Below the pieces are notes generated by a model, which saw only the letters and a list, made by a program, of their open reading frames with translations, was not told where the DNA came from and made no database searches. The position numbers and the translations under genes are program-made. Below, piece by piece: positions 19,576 through 28,265 of a stretch of DNA of 41,128 nt (its first letter is position 1; every line of letters begins with the position of its first letter). Source of the stretch: Nocardioides sp. R-C-SC26 (GTDB lineage Bacteria; Actinomycetota; Actinomycetes; Propionibacteriales; Nocardioidaceae); contig NZ_JAHRHK010000007.1 in NCBI RefSeq assembly GCF_021246465.1, positions 1-41,128 of the forward strand. Reading direction: 5' to 3'.

Positions 19576-20747
19576 GACACTCCCCCTCCGGACGCTCCAG
19601 CCACCCTGGAGCCGCCTGCGATGAGCGCCTCGGTGCGCTCGCGGGCCCAGGCATCGGCGGCGAGCACGTCGTCCACGCCGAGGGTCCCCGACGAGACTAC
19701 GTCGTGACTCCTGAGCACGTCTCCGACACGGTCGACGATCTCGGGGAAGCGGATGCGGCCGGCGTGGAACGCTGCGACACACACTTCGTTGGCCGCGTTG
19801 TAGACAGCCGGAGCCGTGCCTCCCAGGACGCCGGCCTCGCGCGCGAGCGCGATGGCCGGGAAGGCGACGTCGTCCACGGGCTCGAAGCGCCAGTCCGACG
19901 CCTGCGTCCAGTCGATGGCGGCCTCCACGTCGGGCACCCTGTCGGGCCACCCCAGACCGAGCGCGATGGGCACCATCATGGTCGGCAGTCCGAGCTGCGC
20001 CACGACCGCACCGTCGACGAACTCGACCATCGAGTGGATCAGCTGCTGGGGGTGCACGACGACGTCGATCGCGTCGTACGGGACGTCGAACAGCAGATGC
20101 GCCTCGATCACCTCCAGGCCCTTGTTGATCAAGGTGGCCGAGTTCGTGGTGATCACCGAGCCCATCGCGAAGTTGGGGTGGGCCAGAGCCTCGGCAGGCG
20201 TGACGTCGTGCAACTGCGCGCGGCTGCGCCCGCGGAAGGGACCGCCGCTGGCGGTGAGCACGAGACGGCGGACCTCGCCGCGGCTGCCCGCTCGCAGGCT
20301 CTGCGCGATCGCGCTGTGCTCGCTGTCGACCGGGACGATCTGACCCGGTCGCGCACGCCGTTTGACGACAGGCCCGCCGATGATGAGCGACTCCTTGTTC
20401 GCCAGCGCGAGGGTGGCGCCGGAGTCCAGGGCGGCCACGGTAGGACGCAGGCCCACGGCACCGGTGATGCCGTTGATGACGACGTCGCAGGGATGGGAGG
20501 CGGCGTCGATGGAGGCCCGCTCCCCCAGGCCGCTGACGGCGGGCGCGAACTCGGCGACCTGTCGCTCGAACAGGTCGCGGTTGCCGCCGCCGGCGGTCAG
20601 CCCGACGACGCGGAACCGGTCGGGATGGGCGCGGACGACGTCGAGCGCCTGAGTGCCGATCGATCCGGTCGAGCCCAGGACGACGATGTCGCGGCGGGCC
20701 GGCGGGGTGCTCGAACCGGTCGCGTCAGTGGAGGAACCCGTCGTCAC
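19572..20747 (-). CDS. dxr: 1-deoxy-D-xylulose 5-phosphate reductoisomerase
   Basis: NADPH-dependent first committed enzyme of the MEP pathway. 391 residues from a GTG at 20747. Motifs: NADPH-binding GSTGSIGTQ, LALANKES, the metal and substrate site VDSEHSAIAQ, TASGGPFRGRS and NSATLINKGLEVIEA. The first 18 residues are a low-complexity Ser/Thr extension, so a later start is possible. Its stop overlaps the rseP start. Confidence 0.95.
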   Translation of the reverse strand: MTTGSSTDATGSSTPPARRDIVVLGSTGSIGTQALDVVRAHPDRFRVVGLTAGGGNRDLFERQVAEFAPAVSGLGERASIDAASHPCDVVINGITGAVGLRPTVAALDSGATLALANKESLIIGGPVVKRRARPGQIVPVDSEHSAIAQSLRAGSRGEVRRLVLTASGGPFRGRSRAQLHDVTPAEALAHPNFAMGSVITTNSATLINKGLEVIEAHLLFDVPYDAIDVVVHPQQLIHSMVEFVDGAVVAQLGLPTMMVPIALGLGWPDRVPDVEAAIDWTQASDWRFEPVDDVAFPAIALAREAGVLGGTAPAVYNAANEVCVAAFHAGRIRFPEIVDRVGDVLRSHDVVSSGTLGVDDVLAADAWARERTEALIAGGSRVAGASGGGVS

Positions 20748-20836
20748 GGCCTCAGTCTGTCAGCCCGGATCAGCGGGGAGTCAGGGATCACGCCGGTAGG
20801 GGCTGTCGCGGTGGGCGTCGTCCCGGTGCGGGGCCT

Positions 20837-20850
20837 GGCCGACATCGGCC
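20837..20850. terminator. Hairpin after the M1 peptidase gene
   Basis: GGCCGA-ca-TCGGCC, with flanking GGGGCC and GGCCCC offering an alternative fold. It lies just beyond the peptidase stop and before dxr. Confidence 0.4.
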
Positions 20851-20872
20851 CCGTCGGCGCGATCTCTCAGGC

Positions 20873-22324
20873 TCACCGCAGCCCGTTCGCACGCGTGCGT
20901 GCGGGCGGGCGCGGCGCGGAGAGCCAGGCCCGGAAGAAGGCGCCGAGCTGCACGCCGCTGATCCGCTCGGCCATCGCGCGGAACTGGGCCGTGCCGGCGT
21001 TCCCGCCGCGGTGGGTGGCCACCCAGGTACGCACCAGGCGCCAGAAGGCGCGCTCGCCGATCCGGTGCCGCAACGCCTGCAGCGCCATCGCTCCCCGCTG
21101 ATAGACCGGTGTCGAGAAGATCTGGTCGCGGCCGGGATCGGCGATGTCGATCCGCCAGAACGCCGGCGCGTGGTTCGCGGCGGCGCCGTACGTGCTCGTG
21201 AGCCATTGCTGCGCCGGCGGCCCGCCGTGGGTCTCGCGGTAGTAGACCTCGAAGAACGACGCGAAGCCCTCGTTGAGCCAGATGTCGCGCCAGCGGTGCA
21301 CGGCGACCGAGTCGCCGAACCACTGGTGCGCCAGTTCGTGGACGACGGTCGCGAGGGCGTCGCTGCCCATCAGCGGGTAGACCGGTCGGGTCTGGTTCTC
21401 CAGCGCGAAGCCCACCCCGAGGCTGGTGACCAGCCCGCCGGTCGACTCGAAGGGGTAGGGGCCGACGCGGTCGATGAGCCAGGAGGTGATCGCGGGCGTG
21501 CGGCGCATCAGCCGCATCGACGACTCCCGCGCGGCCGTCGGCAGCTCGCGCGAGACGGCGACGTACCACGGCAGGCCTCTGCGGATCCCTCGCGCGATCT
21601 CGTAGCGGCCGAGAGCGAAGAAGGCCAGGTAGGTCGCCATCGGGGACGTCGTGCGCCACTGCGTCGTGGCGCGCTCGCCGTCCACCGTGCGCGAGACGAG
21701 CAGCCCGTTGGAGACGGCCTGCACGTCGGCAGGACCCTCGATCTCGATGTCGAACGTCGCCTTGTCGGTGGGGTGATCGCTGCTGGCGAACCACCACGGA
21801 GCCATGTGGGGCTGGTTGATCGCCACGACCTCGCGACCATCGGCCAGCCAGTTGCTCTCGCCCGCATAGCTCAGCTCGGCCGGCGTCCATCGGCCGGCGA
21901 CCCGCACCTGTGCCGACTCGCCGCGACGCAGCGGAGTCGCGGGCGTGATCACCACCTCGTGACCGGACTCGAAGCGGTACGCCGCGGGGACGCCGTCCAC
22001 CTCGACGGAGTCGGGGGCCGCGAGCAGGTCGAGGTTGAAGCGCGAGAGGTCCTGCGTCGCACGCAGACGGAGCGTCGTCACGCTGGTGAGCTCGCCGGTG
22101 GCGAAGTCGTAGGCGACGTCGATGTCGTAGTGCTGGGCGTCGAAGCCGCCGTTGCCGTCGAGCGGCCAGTACGGGTCGCCCGCGCCGCTCGCCCCCGCCG
22201 ACGGCGCCGTGATCTGCCCGGACGCGTCGACGTCGGTCGAGGCCCCGACGCTCGCCGGTACGCCCGCGAGCACCAGACCGCAGACCGTGGACAGGAGGAC
22301 ACCGCGAGCGGTCCGCTTCTTCAC
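20873..22324 (-). CDS. Secreted M1-family zinc aminopeptidase
   Basis: Gluzincin peptidase of 483 residues, predicted to be exported. Signal peptide: VKKRTARGVLLSTVCGLVLA with cleavage near VGAS. The catalytic signature is HELAHQWFG with the third zinc ligand in WLNEGFASFFE; the substrate-binding motif is the variant GVGFALENQTRP where GAMEN is usual. An N-terminal beta domain (about residues 45-230) precedes the catalytic domain. It is shorter than PepN-type enzymes and lacks their large C-terminal domain, as in secreted actinobacterial M1 proteins. The GTG at 22324 is the best start; an overlapping ATG is out of frame. Confidence 0.92.
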   Translation of the reverse strand: MKKRTARGVLLSTVCGLVLAGVPASVGASTDVDASGQITAPSAGASGAGDPYWPLDGNGGFDAQHYDIDVAYDFATGELTSVTTLRLRATQDLSRFNLDLLAAPDSVEVDGVPAAYRFESGHEVVITPATPLRRGESAQVRVAGRWTPAELSYAGESNWLADGREVVAINQPHMAPWWFASSDHPTDKATFDIEIEGPADVQAVSNGLLVSRTVDGERATTQWRTTSPMATYLAFFALGRYEIARGIRRGLPWYVAVSRELPTAARESSMRLMRRTPAITSWLIDRVGPYPFESTGGLVTSLGVGFALENQTRPVYPLMGSDALATVVHELAHQWFGDSVAVHRWRDIWLNEGFASFFEVYYRETHGGPPAQQWLTSTYGAAANHAPAFWRIDIADPGRDQIFSTPVYQRGAMALQALRHRIGERAFWRLVRTWVATHRGGNAGTAQFRAMAERISGVQLGAFFRAWLSAPRPPARTRANGLR

Positions 22325-22375
22325 ATCGACGACCGTAGACCAGGGGCCCGGCACGGCGGGCGGCCCACGCGGTGG

Positions 22376-23044
22376 TCAGTCGGCGGCGAGAGCACCCAGG
22401 ATCAGCGCCGTCGCATGGTCCACGTGCGCTCGTACGGCATCCTCGCCCACGGACTGGATCAGGCGGAGGTATCCACGGTGCTCCGCGACCAGCGCCTCGG
22501 CTCGATACCGGGGCCGCAGATGGACCAGCACCAGCAGCATCTCGGTGTGCAGCGACCGGTACGTCTCGGTGAGCCGCGGGCTGCGTGCAGCTGCGACGAT
22601 CTCGCTGTGCACCTCCGCGTGCGCCCTGGCCACCTCCGGCCAGTCATCGGGATCGGTCGCCGCCGCGCGCTCGAGCCGATCGAGCGCCTCGAGGATCTGG
22701 TGGACGACGTCCGGGGGCCAGGTCGTGCCGTGGCGGGCCCGGACGAGCCGTACGGCCTCGCACTCGAGAGCGGCGCGCAGTTGCTGCAGCGCCACGAGGC
22801 CGTCGGTGTCGAACTGAGCCACCCGCGCTCCCCGGTAGGGCTCGACCGTGACGAGCCGTTCGGCGGCGAGGAGCCTCAGGGCCGAGCGGACGGTGTGCCG
22901 CGAGAGGCCCGACATCGAGGCGATGTCCTCCTCACGGACCGGTGTACCCGGAGCGAGCTCGCCGTGAAGGATCTGGGCGCGCAGCGTGTCCGCGAGTCTC
23001 GCGACCGACGTCGGCCCGGGCGTCTCACGCGGCGACGGCGACAC
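22376..23044 (-). CDS. GntR family regulator, FCD subfamily
   Basis: DNA-binding repressor or activator of 222 residues. N-terminal winged helix (VARLADTLRAQILHGELAPG and SGLSRHTVRSALRLLAAERL), C-terminal FCD ligand-binding domain (LQQLRAALECEAVRLVRAR and the His-containing ARAHAEVHSEIV, RSLHTEM). Its start overlaps the end of the DMT transporter gene by 20 bases, so they form an operon. A palindrome with a core matching FCD-type operators lies at the start of that transporter gene, consistent with autoregulation; the effector is unknown. Confidence 0.92.
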   Translation of the reverse strand: MSPSPRETPGPTSVARLADTLRAQILHGELAPGTPVREEDIASMSGLSRHTVRSALRLLAAERLVTVEPYRGARVAQFDTDGLVALQQLRAALECEAVRLVRARHGTTWPPDVVHQILEALDRLERAAATDPDDWPEVARAHAEVHSEIVAAARSPRLTETYRSLHTEMLLVLVHLRPRYRAEALVAEHRGYLRLIQSVGEDAVRAHVDHATALILGALAAD

Positions 23045-23945
23045 GTCGTCCCCTTCCCGGCGAGGCCAGCAGCACGAGGCCCGACGTCAGGACGAGCAGT
23101 CCCGAACCCGCCGTGGCGTCGAGCCGCTCGCCCAGGACGCCGATGCCGAGCAGGGTGGCGCACAGCGGCTCGGCGAGCGTCAGCGTCGCGACGGTGGACG
23201 CACGCAGCCTCGCCAGCCCCCACCCGAACAGCAGGTAGGCGGCGGCCGTGGTCACGACGCCGAGCCATACGGCGAGCGCGATGCCACCGCCGCTCGCGAG
23301 CCAGCGCAGGTCGGTCAGGACGAGCACGGGCAGCGCGCCCAGCGCAGCGCCGCCGAACAGCTCGCCCATGGCACGCGCCGGTGTGCGACCGCGGTCCAGC
23401 AGCTCCTTGCTGGCCACGGCGTAGACGGCGTAGGAGGCCCCGGCACCGAGCGACCACGCCACACCGGCGCCGGTGGCGGCACCGGCGCCGGTCAGACCGG
23501 CGATCATGCCCACCCCGACGAGCGCCAGGGCGGTTGCCACGCACCAGCGCGGCGTCGGCCGCTCGCCGCGCAGCCCGGCATCGAGCAGGCCGGTGAAGAC
23601 GGGCGCTGAGCCGAGTGCCACGACGGTGCCGACGGCGACTCCCTCGCTGGACGTGCCGAGGAAGAACGTCGGCTGGTACGCGAGCACCCCCAGAGCGCCG
23701 ACGACCACCACGGCGGCCAGGGGCACGCGGTCGATGACGCGCGGCCGCGTGGTGTCACCCGGCACGGGCGGCGGCGTCCCCGGAGCGACCCCGCGCCGCG
23801 TCGTCCACCAGGCGCAGAGGGCGAGCAACGCTCCCCCCAGCACGATCCGCGCCATCCCGACCGAGAGAGACGAGCCGTCGATGTCGGCCAGCTCGCGGCT
23901 GGTCCCCGTGGTGCCGAAGCACAACGCCGCCATCAGGACGGCCAC
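23025..23945 (-). CDS. DMT/EamA family transporter
   Basis: Ten-helix drug/metabolite exporter of about 306 residues. Two EamA repeats are visible, with GVLAYQPTFFLGTSSEGVAV in the first and LTLAEPLCATLLGIGVLGERL in the second, the usual family signature. The start is uncertain: the GTG at 23945 is at the edge of a 45-base palindrome; longer in-frame starts (up to 23972) would put the palindrome inside the coding region. Downstream it overlaps the GntR gene. Likely exports an amino acid or amine-type metabolite; substrate inferred only from context. Confidence 0.88.
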   Translation of the reverse strand: MAVLMAALCFGTTGTSRELADIDGSSLSVGMARIVLGGALLALCAWWTTRRGVAPGTPPPVPGDTTRPRVIDRVPLAAVVVVGALGVLAYQPTFFLGTSSEGVAVGTVVALGSAPVFTGLLDAGLRGERPTPRWCVATALALVGVGMIAGLTGAGAATGAGVAWSLGAGASYAVYAVASKELLDRGRTPARAMGELFGGAALGALPVLVLTDLRWLASGGGIALAVWLGVVTTAAAYLLFGWGLARLRASTVATLTLAEPLCATLLGIGVLGERLDATAGSGLLVLTSGLVLLASPGRGRRVAVAA

Positions 23946-23989
23946 GACCCTCACTCTCAGATTGTTACACAATCTGAGAGTGAGGGTCG
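23945..23989. promoter_or_regulatory. 45-base near-perfect palindrome with GntR-type operator core
   Basis: Arms 23945-23965 and 23969-23989 are perfectly complementary over 21 bases around TAC. The core ATTGTTACACAAT fits the FCD-type GntR pattern TnGTnnnACnA, and on the minus strand includes TAACAAT, a possible -10 element. It lies 11 bases after the gabT stop and touches the DMT start, so it may also terminate gabT transcription. Confidence 0.75.
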
Positions 23990-24000
23990 CTGGAGGCCGT

Positions 24001-25329
24001 CTAGGCCGTCGCGGCGAAGGCCTCCGCGACCACGTCGAGAGCCTCCCCGAGGAGGTCGTCGGAGATCGACAACGGCGGCAGGAACCGGAAGACGTTGCCC
24101 CAGGTGCCGCACGTCAACGTCACGACCCCCTCCGCGTGACATCGGGCGGACACCGCGGCGGTACGTGCGGCGTCGGGGGTGACGGCGCCGCTGGCGTCGC
24201 GGGTTCCGAGCTCGATGGCCTGCATCGCCCCACGCCCGCGGACGTCGATGATCACGTCGTGCTCGGCGGCCATCGAGGTCAGTCGGTCACGCATCAGCGC
24301 GCCGATGGCCGCGGCCCGGGCGGCGAGGTCGCGCTCTCGCATCTCCTCGACGGCACCGAGCGCTGCGGCGCAGGCGATCGGGTTGCCGCCGTAGGTTCCG
24401 CCGAGACCGCCACCGTGCACGGCGTCCATCAGCTCGGCGCGGCCGGTCACGGCAGCCAGCGGGAGCCCGCCGGCGATGCCCTTGGCCGTGGTCACGAGGT
24501 CGGGCACGACGCCCTCGTCGTCGCAGGCGAACCAGTCGCCGGTGCGACAGAAGCCGGTCTGGATCTCGTCGGCCACGAAGAGCACCCCGTTGTCGCGGCA
24601 CCACTGCGCGATCCGAGGAAGGAAACCGGGAGCGGGCACGATGAAGCCACCCTCGCCCTGGATCGGCTCGATCACCACGCACGCCAGATTGCCGGTACCG
24701 ACCTGCTTGTCCAGGACGTCGATCGCCCGCGCGGCGGCCTGCTCGCCCGAGAGGCCGTCGTGGAGCGGGTAGGACATCGGCGCGCGGTACACCTCGGCGG
24801 CGAACGGCCCGAATCCGTTCTTGTACGGCTGGTTCTTGGCGGTCATCGCCATCGTCAGGTTGGTGCGGCCGTGGTAGGCGTGGTCGAACACCGCGACGGC
24901 GTCGCGGCCGGTGGCGACCCGAGCGATCTTGACGGCGTTCTCGACGGCTTCGGCGCCGGAGTTGAAGAGCGCGGACTTCTTGGCGTGCTCGCCCGGGGTC
25001 AGCTCGGCCAGGGCGGCACAGACGTCGATGTAGCCCTCGTACGGCGTGATCATGAAGCACGTATGGGTGAACGCCTCGGCCTGCTCCACGACGTTGCGCA
25101 CCACCGCGGGCGCGGCGTTGCCGACGGTCGTCACGGCGATGCCCGACCCGAGATCGATGAGCCGGTTTCCGTCGACGTCCTCGAGGATCCCGCCGCCGGC
25201 ACGGACGATCGAGACCGGCAGCATCGTGCCGACGCCGTCCGCGACGTACCGCTTCTTGCGCTCGAGTCGCTCGAGCGAGAGCGGACCGGGGATCCGGGTC
25301 AGCAGCCGGCGCTCCTGGGGCACGCTCAC
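24001..25329 (-). CDS. gabT: 4-aminobutyrate (GABA) aminotransferase
   Basis: PLP enzyme converting GABA and 2-oxoglutarate to succinic semialdehyde and glutamate. 442 residues from a GTG at 25329 that overlaps the preceding stop (GTGA), with AAGGAG eight bases upstream. Motifs: NSGAEAVENAVKIAR, HAYHGRTNLTMAMT, EPIQGEGGFIVPAPGFL, VADEIQTGFCRTG and the PLP lysine in TTAKGIAGGLPLAAV. Length and motifs match GabT. Context beside aminobutanal dehydrogenase and polyamine uptake supports GABA as substrate. Confidence 0.92.
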   Translation of the reverse strand: MSVPQERRLLTRIPGPLSLERLERKKRYVADGVGTMLPVSIVRAGGGILEDVDGNRLIDLGSGIAVTTVGNAAPAVVRNVVEQAEAFTHTCFMITPYEGYIDVCAALAELTPGEHAKKSALFNSGAEAVENAVKIARVATGRDAVAVFDHAYHGRTNLTMAMTAKNQPYKNGFGPFAAEVYRAPMSYPLHDGLSGEQAAARAIDVLDKQVGTGNLACVVIEPIQGEGGFIVPAPGFLPRIAQWCRDNGVLFVADEIQTGFCRTGDWFACDDEGVVPDLVTTAKGIAGGLPLAAVTGRAELMDAVHGGGLGGTYGGNPIACAAALGAVEEMRERDLAARAAAIGALMRDRLTSMAAEHDVIIDVRGRGAMQAIELGTRDASGAVTPDAARTAAVSARCHAEGVVTLTCGTWGNVFRFLPPLSISDDLLGEALDVVAEAFAATA

Positions 25330-26558
25330 GATGTCATCTCCTTGATGCCCCACGGGCTTCCGTAGCTGGTCAGCAGGTCGAGGAACGGCACCGCGTCGAA
25401 GGCCTCGGGCCCGAGCACGCCGACTCCGCTCCACACCCCGGTCGCGACGAGCTCGAGTGCGACGACGGGATTGATCGCGGTCTGCCACACGACGCACTGA
25501 TGGCCGTAGTCGGCCATCACGGTCTCGTTGTCGACCACGTGGTAGAGGTAGGTCGACCGGGGCTCGCCGTCCTTGCCGGTGCCGGTGACCCACAGGCCGG
25601 CGCACGTCTTGCCGGTCATCCGTGGCCCGACGCCTGCGGGGTCGGGCAGCACCGCGGCGACCACGTCGCGCGGGCTCACCTCGACGCCTTTCACGCGCAC
25701 CTTCTCCGTGCGGTCCAACCCGAGGGTGTGGAGCACCTTGAGGATGGTGATGAACTCCTCGCCGAGGCCGTACTTGAACGTCGCGCGCTTGCAGTCGATC
25801 CAGCGCGGCATGAGGAGCACCTCCTCGTGCTCGACGTTGACGCACTCGACCGGTCCGATGCCCTCGGGGAAGTCGAAGATCTCCGGCTCGCTGAAGGGCG
25901 CCGTGGTGTGCCAGCCGCCTTCGCCGCCGTTGCGCGCGCCGTCCCAGATCACCGGCGGGTTGAGGCATTCCTCGATGGTCGTCCACATCGAGAACGACGG
26001 CGCGAAGATCTCGTGGCCGTGCTCGTCGGTGACCACCAGGTTGGCGCCGTCGCGGGTGCCGAGCTCGTCGATCTCGGAGAACAGGTGATCGGCGGCGTAC
26101 CGGGCGAAGACGTCCGAGAGACCGGGCTCCACGCCCATGCCGACCAGCGCGAGCCGACCGGCCTCCTCCCAGGCAGCCGCCCGGGCGAACTGCTCGTCGC
26201 CCAGCTTGACGCCGCACTCGGAGTGCGGCTGTTGGGGATGGGGCACCGACAGCGACATCGCCATGTCCACGTAGTCGGCTCCGGCCGCGAACGCGCCCTC
26301 GAAGATCGCCATGTTGAAGACCGGGTCGACGGCGTTCATCACGTGGGTGATCGCGTGCTCGCGGCACAGCGACTCCACCGAGGCCTGGGATGAGGCGTCG
26401 ATCTGGGCGGCGGTGAACCGGTGGTCGTCTGCCGCGGCGCGCTCTGCGCGCTCGAGCGTGTAGTCGGCGATCACGATCTGCTCGAAGAAGTCGCGGCGTG
26501 CGGCGATGGCCGCGAACGCGCCGCCGACGCCGCCGGCGCCGATCAGCAGGATCCTCAT
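25326..26558 (-). CDS. Saccharopine dehydrogenase-like NADP oxidoreductase
   Basis: 410-residue dehydrogenase with an N-terminal Rossmann motif (RILLIGAGGVGGAFAAIAAR). Conserved family segments include VMNAVDPVFNMAIFEGAF, GMGVEPGLSDVFARYAAD and HTLGLDRTEKVRVKG. Relatives include saccharopine reductase and carboxy(nor)spermidine dehydrogenase, which join or cleave an amine and a carboxylated aldehyde. Its place between aminobutanal dehydrogenase and gabT, coupled to the latter by GTGA, argues for a polyamine-related substrate rather than lysine synthesis; that is inference. ATG start at 26558. Confidence 0.85.
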   Translation of the reverse strand: MRILLIGAGGVGGAFAAIAARRDFFEQIVIADYTLERAERAAADDHRFTAAQIDASSQASVESLCREHAITHVMNAVDPVFNMAIFEGAFAAGADYVDMAMSLSVPHPQQPHSECGVKLGDEQFARAAAWEEAGRLALVGMGVEPGLSDVFARYAADHLFSEIDELGTRDGANLVVTDEHGHEIFAPSFSMWTTIEECLNPPVIWDGARNGGEGGWHTTAPFSEPEIFDFPEGIGPVECVNVEHEEVLLMPRWIDCKRATFKYGLGEEFITILKVLHTLGLDRTEKVRVKGVEVSPRDVVAAVLPDPAGVGPRMTGKTCAGLWVTGTGKDGEPRSTYLYHVVDNETVMADYGHQCVVWQTAINPVVALELVATGVWSGVGVLGPEAFDAVPFLDLLTSYGSPWGIKEMTS

Positions 26559-26719
26559 GACGTTCTCGTGCCTTTCATCTCGCTCGATCTCGACGCGCAC
26601 AAGGCGAGTCAGCTGTCTCTCCGGATCTCGACGCGCGCAGCACGACCTCGTCCCTCGGTCGTGGCGCTTGCTCGATCCTCCTTCGCTACGCGGGCCACTC
26701 GTGCCTCGTGACCCGCTGC
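26559..26719. repeat. Intergenic repeats and hairpin between ALDH and saccharopine dehydrogenase genes
   Basis: GATCTCGACGCGC occurs twice (near 26586 and 26625), followed by the hairpin CACGACC-tcgtccctc-GGTCGTG (26641-26663). It resembles a decayed REP-type element and may terminate or stabilise mRNA within the operon. Confidence 0.45.
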
Positions 26720-28153
26720 TCAGTCGCCGATGAAGGACATGACGTGCTTGATCCGGGTGTAGTCCTCCAGGCCGTACATGGAGAGGTCCTTGCCGTACCC
26801 GGAGTGCTTGAAGCCGCCGTGCGGCATCTCGGAGACGAAGGGGATGTGGGTGTTGATCCACACCGCGCCGAAGTCGAGCTTGCGCGACATCCGCAGAGCG
26901 CGGGCGTGGTCCTTGGTCCACACGCTGGAGGAGAGCCCGTAGGGAACGCCGTTGGCCCAGGTCAGGGCCTGCGCCTCGTCGGCGAAGCTCTGCACCGTCA
27001 TCACCGGGCCGAAGATCTCGGTCTGGATCTGCTCGTCGTCCTGCTGCAGCCCCGCGAGCACCGTGGGCTCGTAGAAGTACCCGGCCTCGCCCTTGCGGGT
27101 GCCGCCCGTCTCGATGCGGGCGTGGTCGGGCAGACGGTCGACCATGCCGGACACGTGGCTGAGCTGCTGGGCGTTGTTGAGCGGGCCGTAGTAGGTCGAC
27201 TCGTCGTCGGGCATCCCGGTCGGCATGCCCCGCGCGGCCTCGGCCAGGGCTGCCACGAACTCGTCGTGGATGCCCGCCTGCACCAGCACGCGGGTCGCCG
27301 CGGTGCAGTCCTGCCCGGCGTTGAAGAGGCCGGCCCCCGCGATGCCCTCGGCGGCCGCAGCGATGTCGGCGTCGTCGAAGACGACCACGGGGGCCTTGCC
27401 GCCGAGCTCGAGGTGGACCCGCTTGAGGTCGTGCGAGGCCGCCTCGGCCACCTGCATACCGGCGCGCACCGACCCGGTGATGGCCACCATCTGCGGCGTC
27501 GGGTGGGCCACCAGGGCACGGCCGGTGTCGCGGTCGCCGCAGACGACGTTGAGCACGCCGGGCGGTAGGAACTCCTGGCAGAGCTCGGCCAGGAGCGTCG
27601 AGCTGGCGGGTGTCGTGTCGCTCGGCTTGAGCACGACGGTGTTGCCGGCCGCCAACGCGGGCGCGATCTTCCAGATCATCATCAGCAGCGGGTAGTTCCA
27701 CGGCGTGACCTGACCGACGACACCGACGGGCTCGCGCCGGACCCAGGACGTATGGTCCGCCATGTACTCACCAGCCGCCTTGCCCTCGAGCAGGCGCGCG
27801 GCGCCGGCGAAGAACTTGAAGTGGTCCGAGGCGTAGGGCATCTCCTCGTCCATCGTCAGGTGCAGCGGCTTGCCGGTGTCCCGGCACTCGACTGCGTTGA
27901 GCTCCTCGACGCGCTCCTCGATCGCAGCCGCGATCTTCAGCAGCGCGTTGGAGCGGTCCTGCGGTGTGGCGTAGGCCCAGCCCTCGAATGCGGAGTCGGC
28001 CGCGGCGTAGGCGCGGTCGACGTCCTCCGCGGCGGAGAGCGGGGCTCGCGCGTAGACCTCCCCCGTGGTCGGGTCGATCACCTCGTAGGTCTCGCCCGAG
28101 GCTGAGTCGACGAGCTCACCGTTGACGACATTGCGGAAGGTCAGATCGGCCAT
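26720..28153 (-). CDS. Aldehyde dehydrogenase, probable 4-aminobutanal dehydrogenase
   Basis: NAD(P)-dependent dehydrogenase of 477 residues. Motifs: TPWNYPLLMMIWKIAPALAA (cofactor site and catalytic Asn), VHLELGGKAPVVVFDDAD with the catalytic Glu, AGLFNAGQDCTAATR with the catalytic Cys, and EIFGPVMTV. The motifs and context match gamma-aminobutyraldehyde dehydrogenases (PatD/Prr type), which make GABA from 4-aminobutanal. Divergent from the aminotransferase gene, with a 112-base shared promoter region carrying two copies of GCAACGGAATC. ATG start at 28153. Confidence 0.9.
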   Translation of the reverse strand: MADLTFRNVVNGELVDSASGETYEVIDPTTGEVYARAPLSAAEDVDRAYAAADSAFEGWAYATPQDRSNALLKIAAAIEERVEELNAVECRDTGKPLHLTMDEEMPYASDHFKFFAGAARLLEGKAAGEYMADHTSWVRREPVGVVGQVTPWNYPLLMMIWKIAPALAAGNTVVLKPSDTTPASSTLLAELCQEFLPPGVLNVVCGDRDTGRALVAHPTPQMVAITGSVRAGMQVAEAASHDLKRVHLELGGKAPVVVFDDADIAAAAEGIAGAGLFNAGQDCTAATRVLVQAGIHDEFVAALAEAARGMPTGMPDDESTYYGPLNNAQQLSHVSGMVDRLPDHARIETGGTRKGEAGYFYEPTVLAGLQQDDEQIQTEIFGPVMTVQSFADEAQALTWANGVPYGLSSSVWTKDHARALRMSRKLDFGAVWINTHIPFVSEMPHGGFKHSGYGKDLSMYGLEDYTRIKHVMSFIGD

Positions 28154-28186
28154 GACCGGAGCCTAGTCGCCGAAAGCAGCCTCCTG

Positions 28187-28228
28187 GCAACGGAATCCGT
28201 CGAGATTTCACTCAACCGCAACGGAATC
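28187..28228. promoter_or_regulatory. Two GCAACGGAATC boxes in the divergent promoter
   Basis: The 11-base word occurs at 28187-28197 and 28218-28228, same orientation, 31 bases apart (three helical turns). The first continues into the palindrome ACGGA-A-TCCGT, the second into GCAA-N9-TTGC. The same word recurs upstream of the Lrp gene (36535-36545). Proposed Lrp-family operator for the ALDH and aminotransferase genes. Confidence 0.6.
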
Positions 28229-28265
28229 ATTTGCTTCTCCTGCGGCGCGGGTCGAAGATGGAGTC

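Noticed and set aside
19572..20747. Apparent deletion in the middle of DXR
   Set aside because: The segment before the NITG-type motif is short compared with Escherichia coli, but all catalytic motifs and the total length are normal and related actinobacterial enzymes appear similar.
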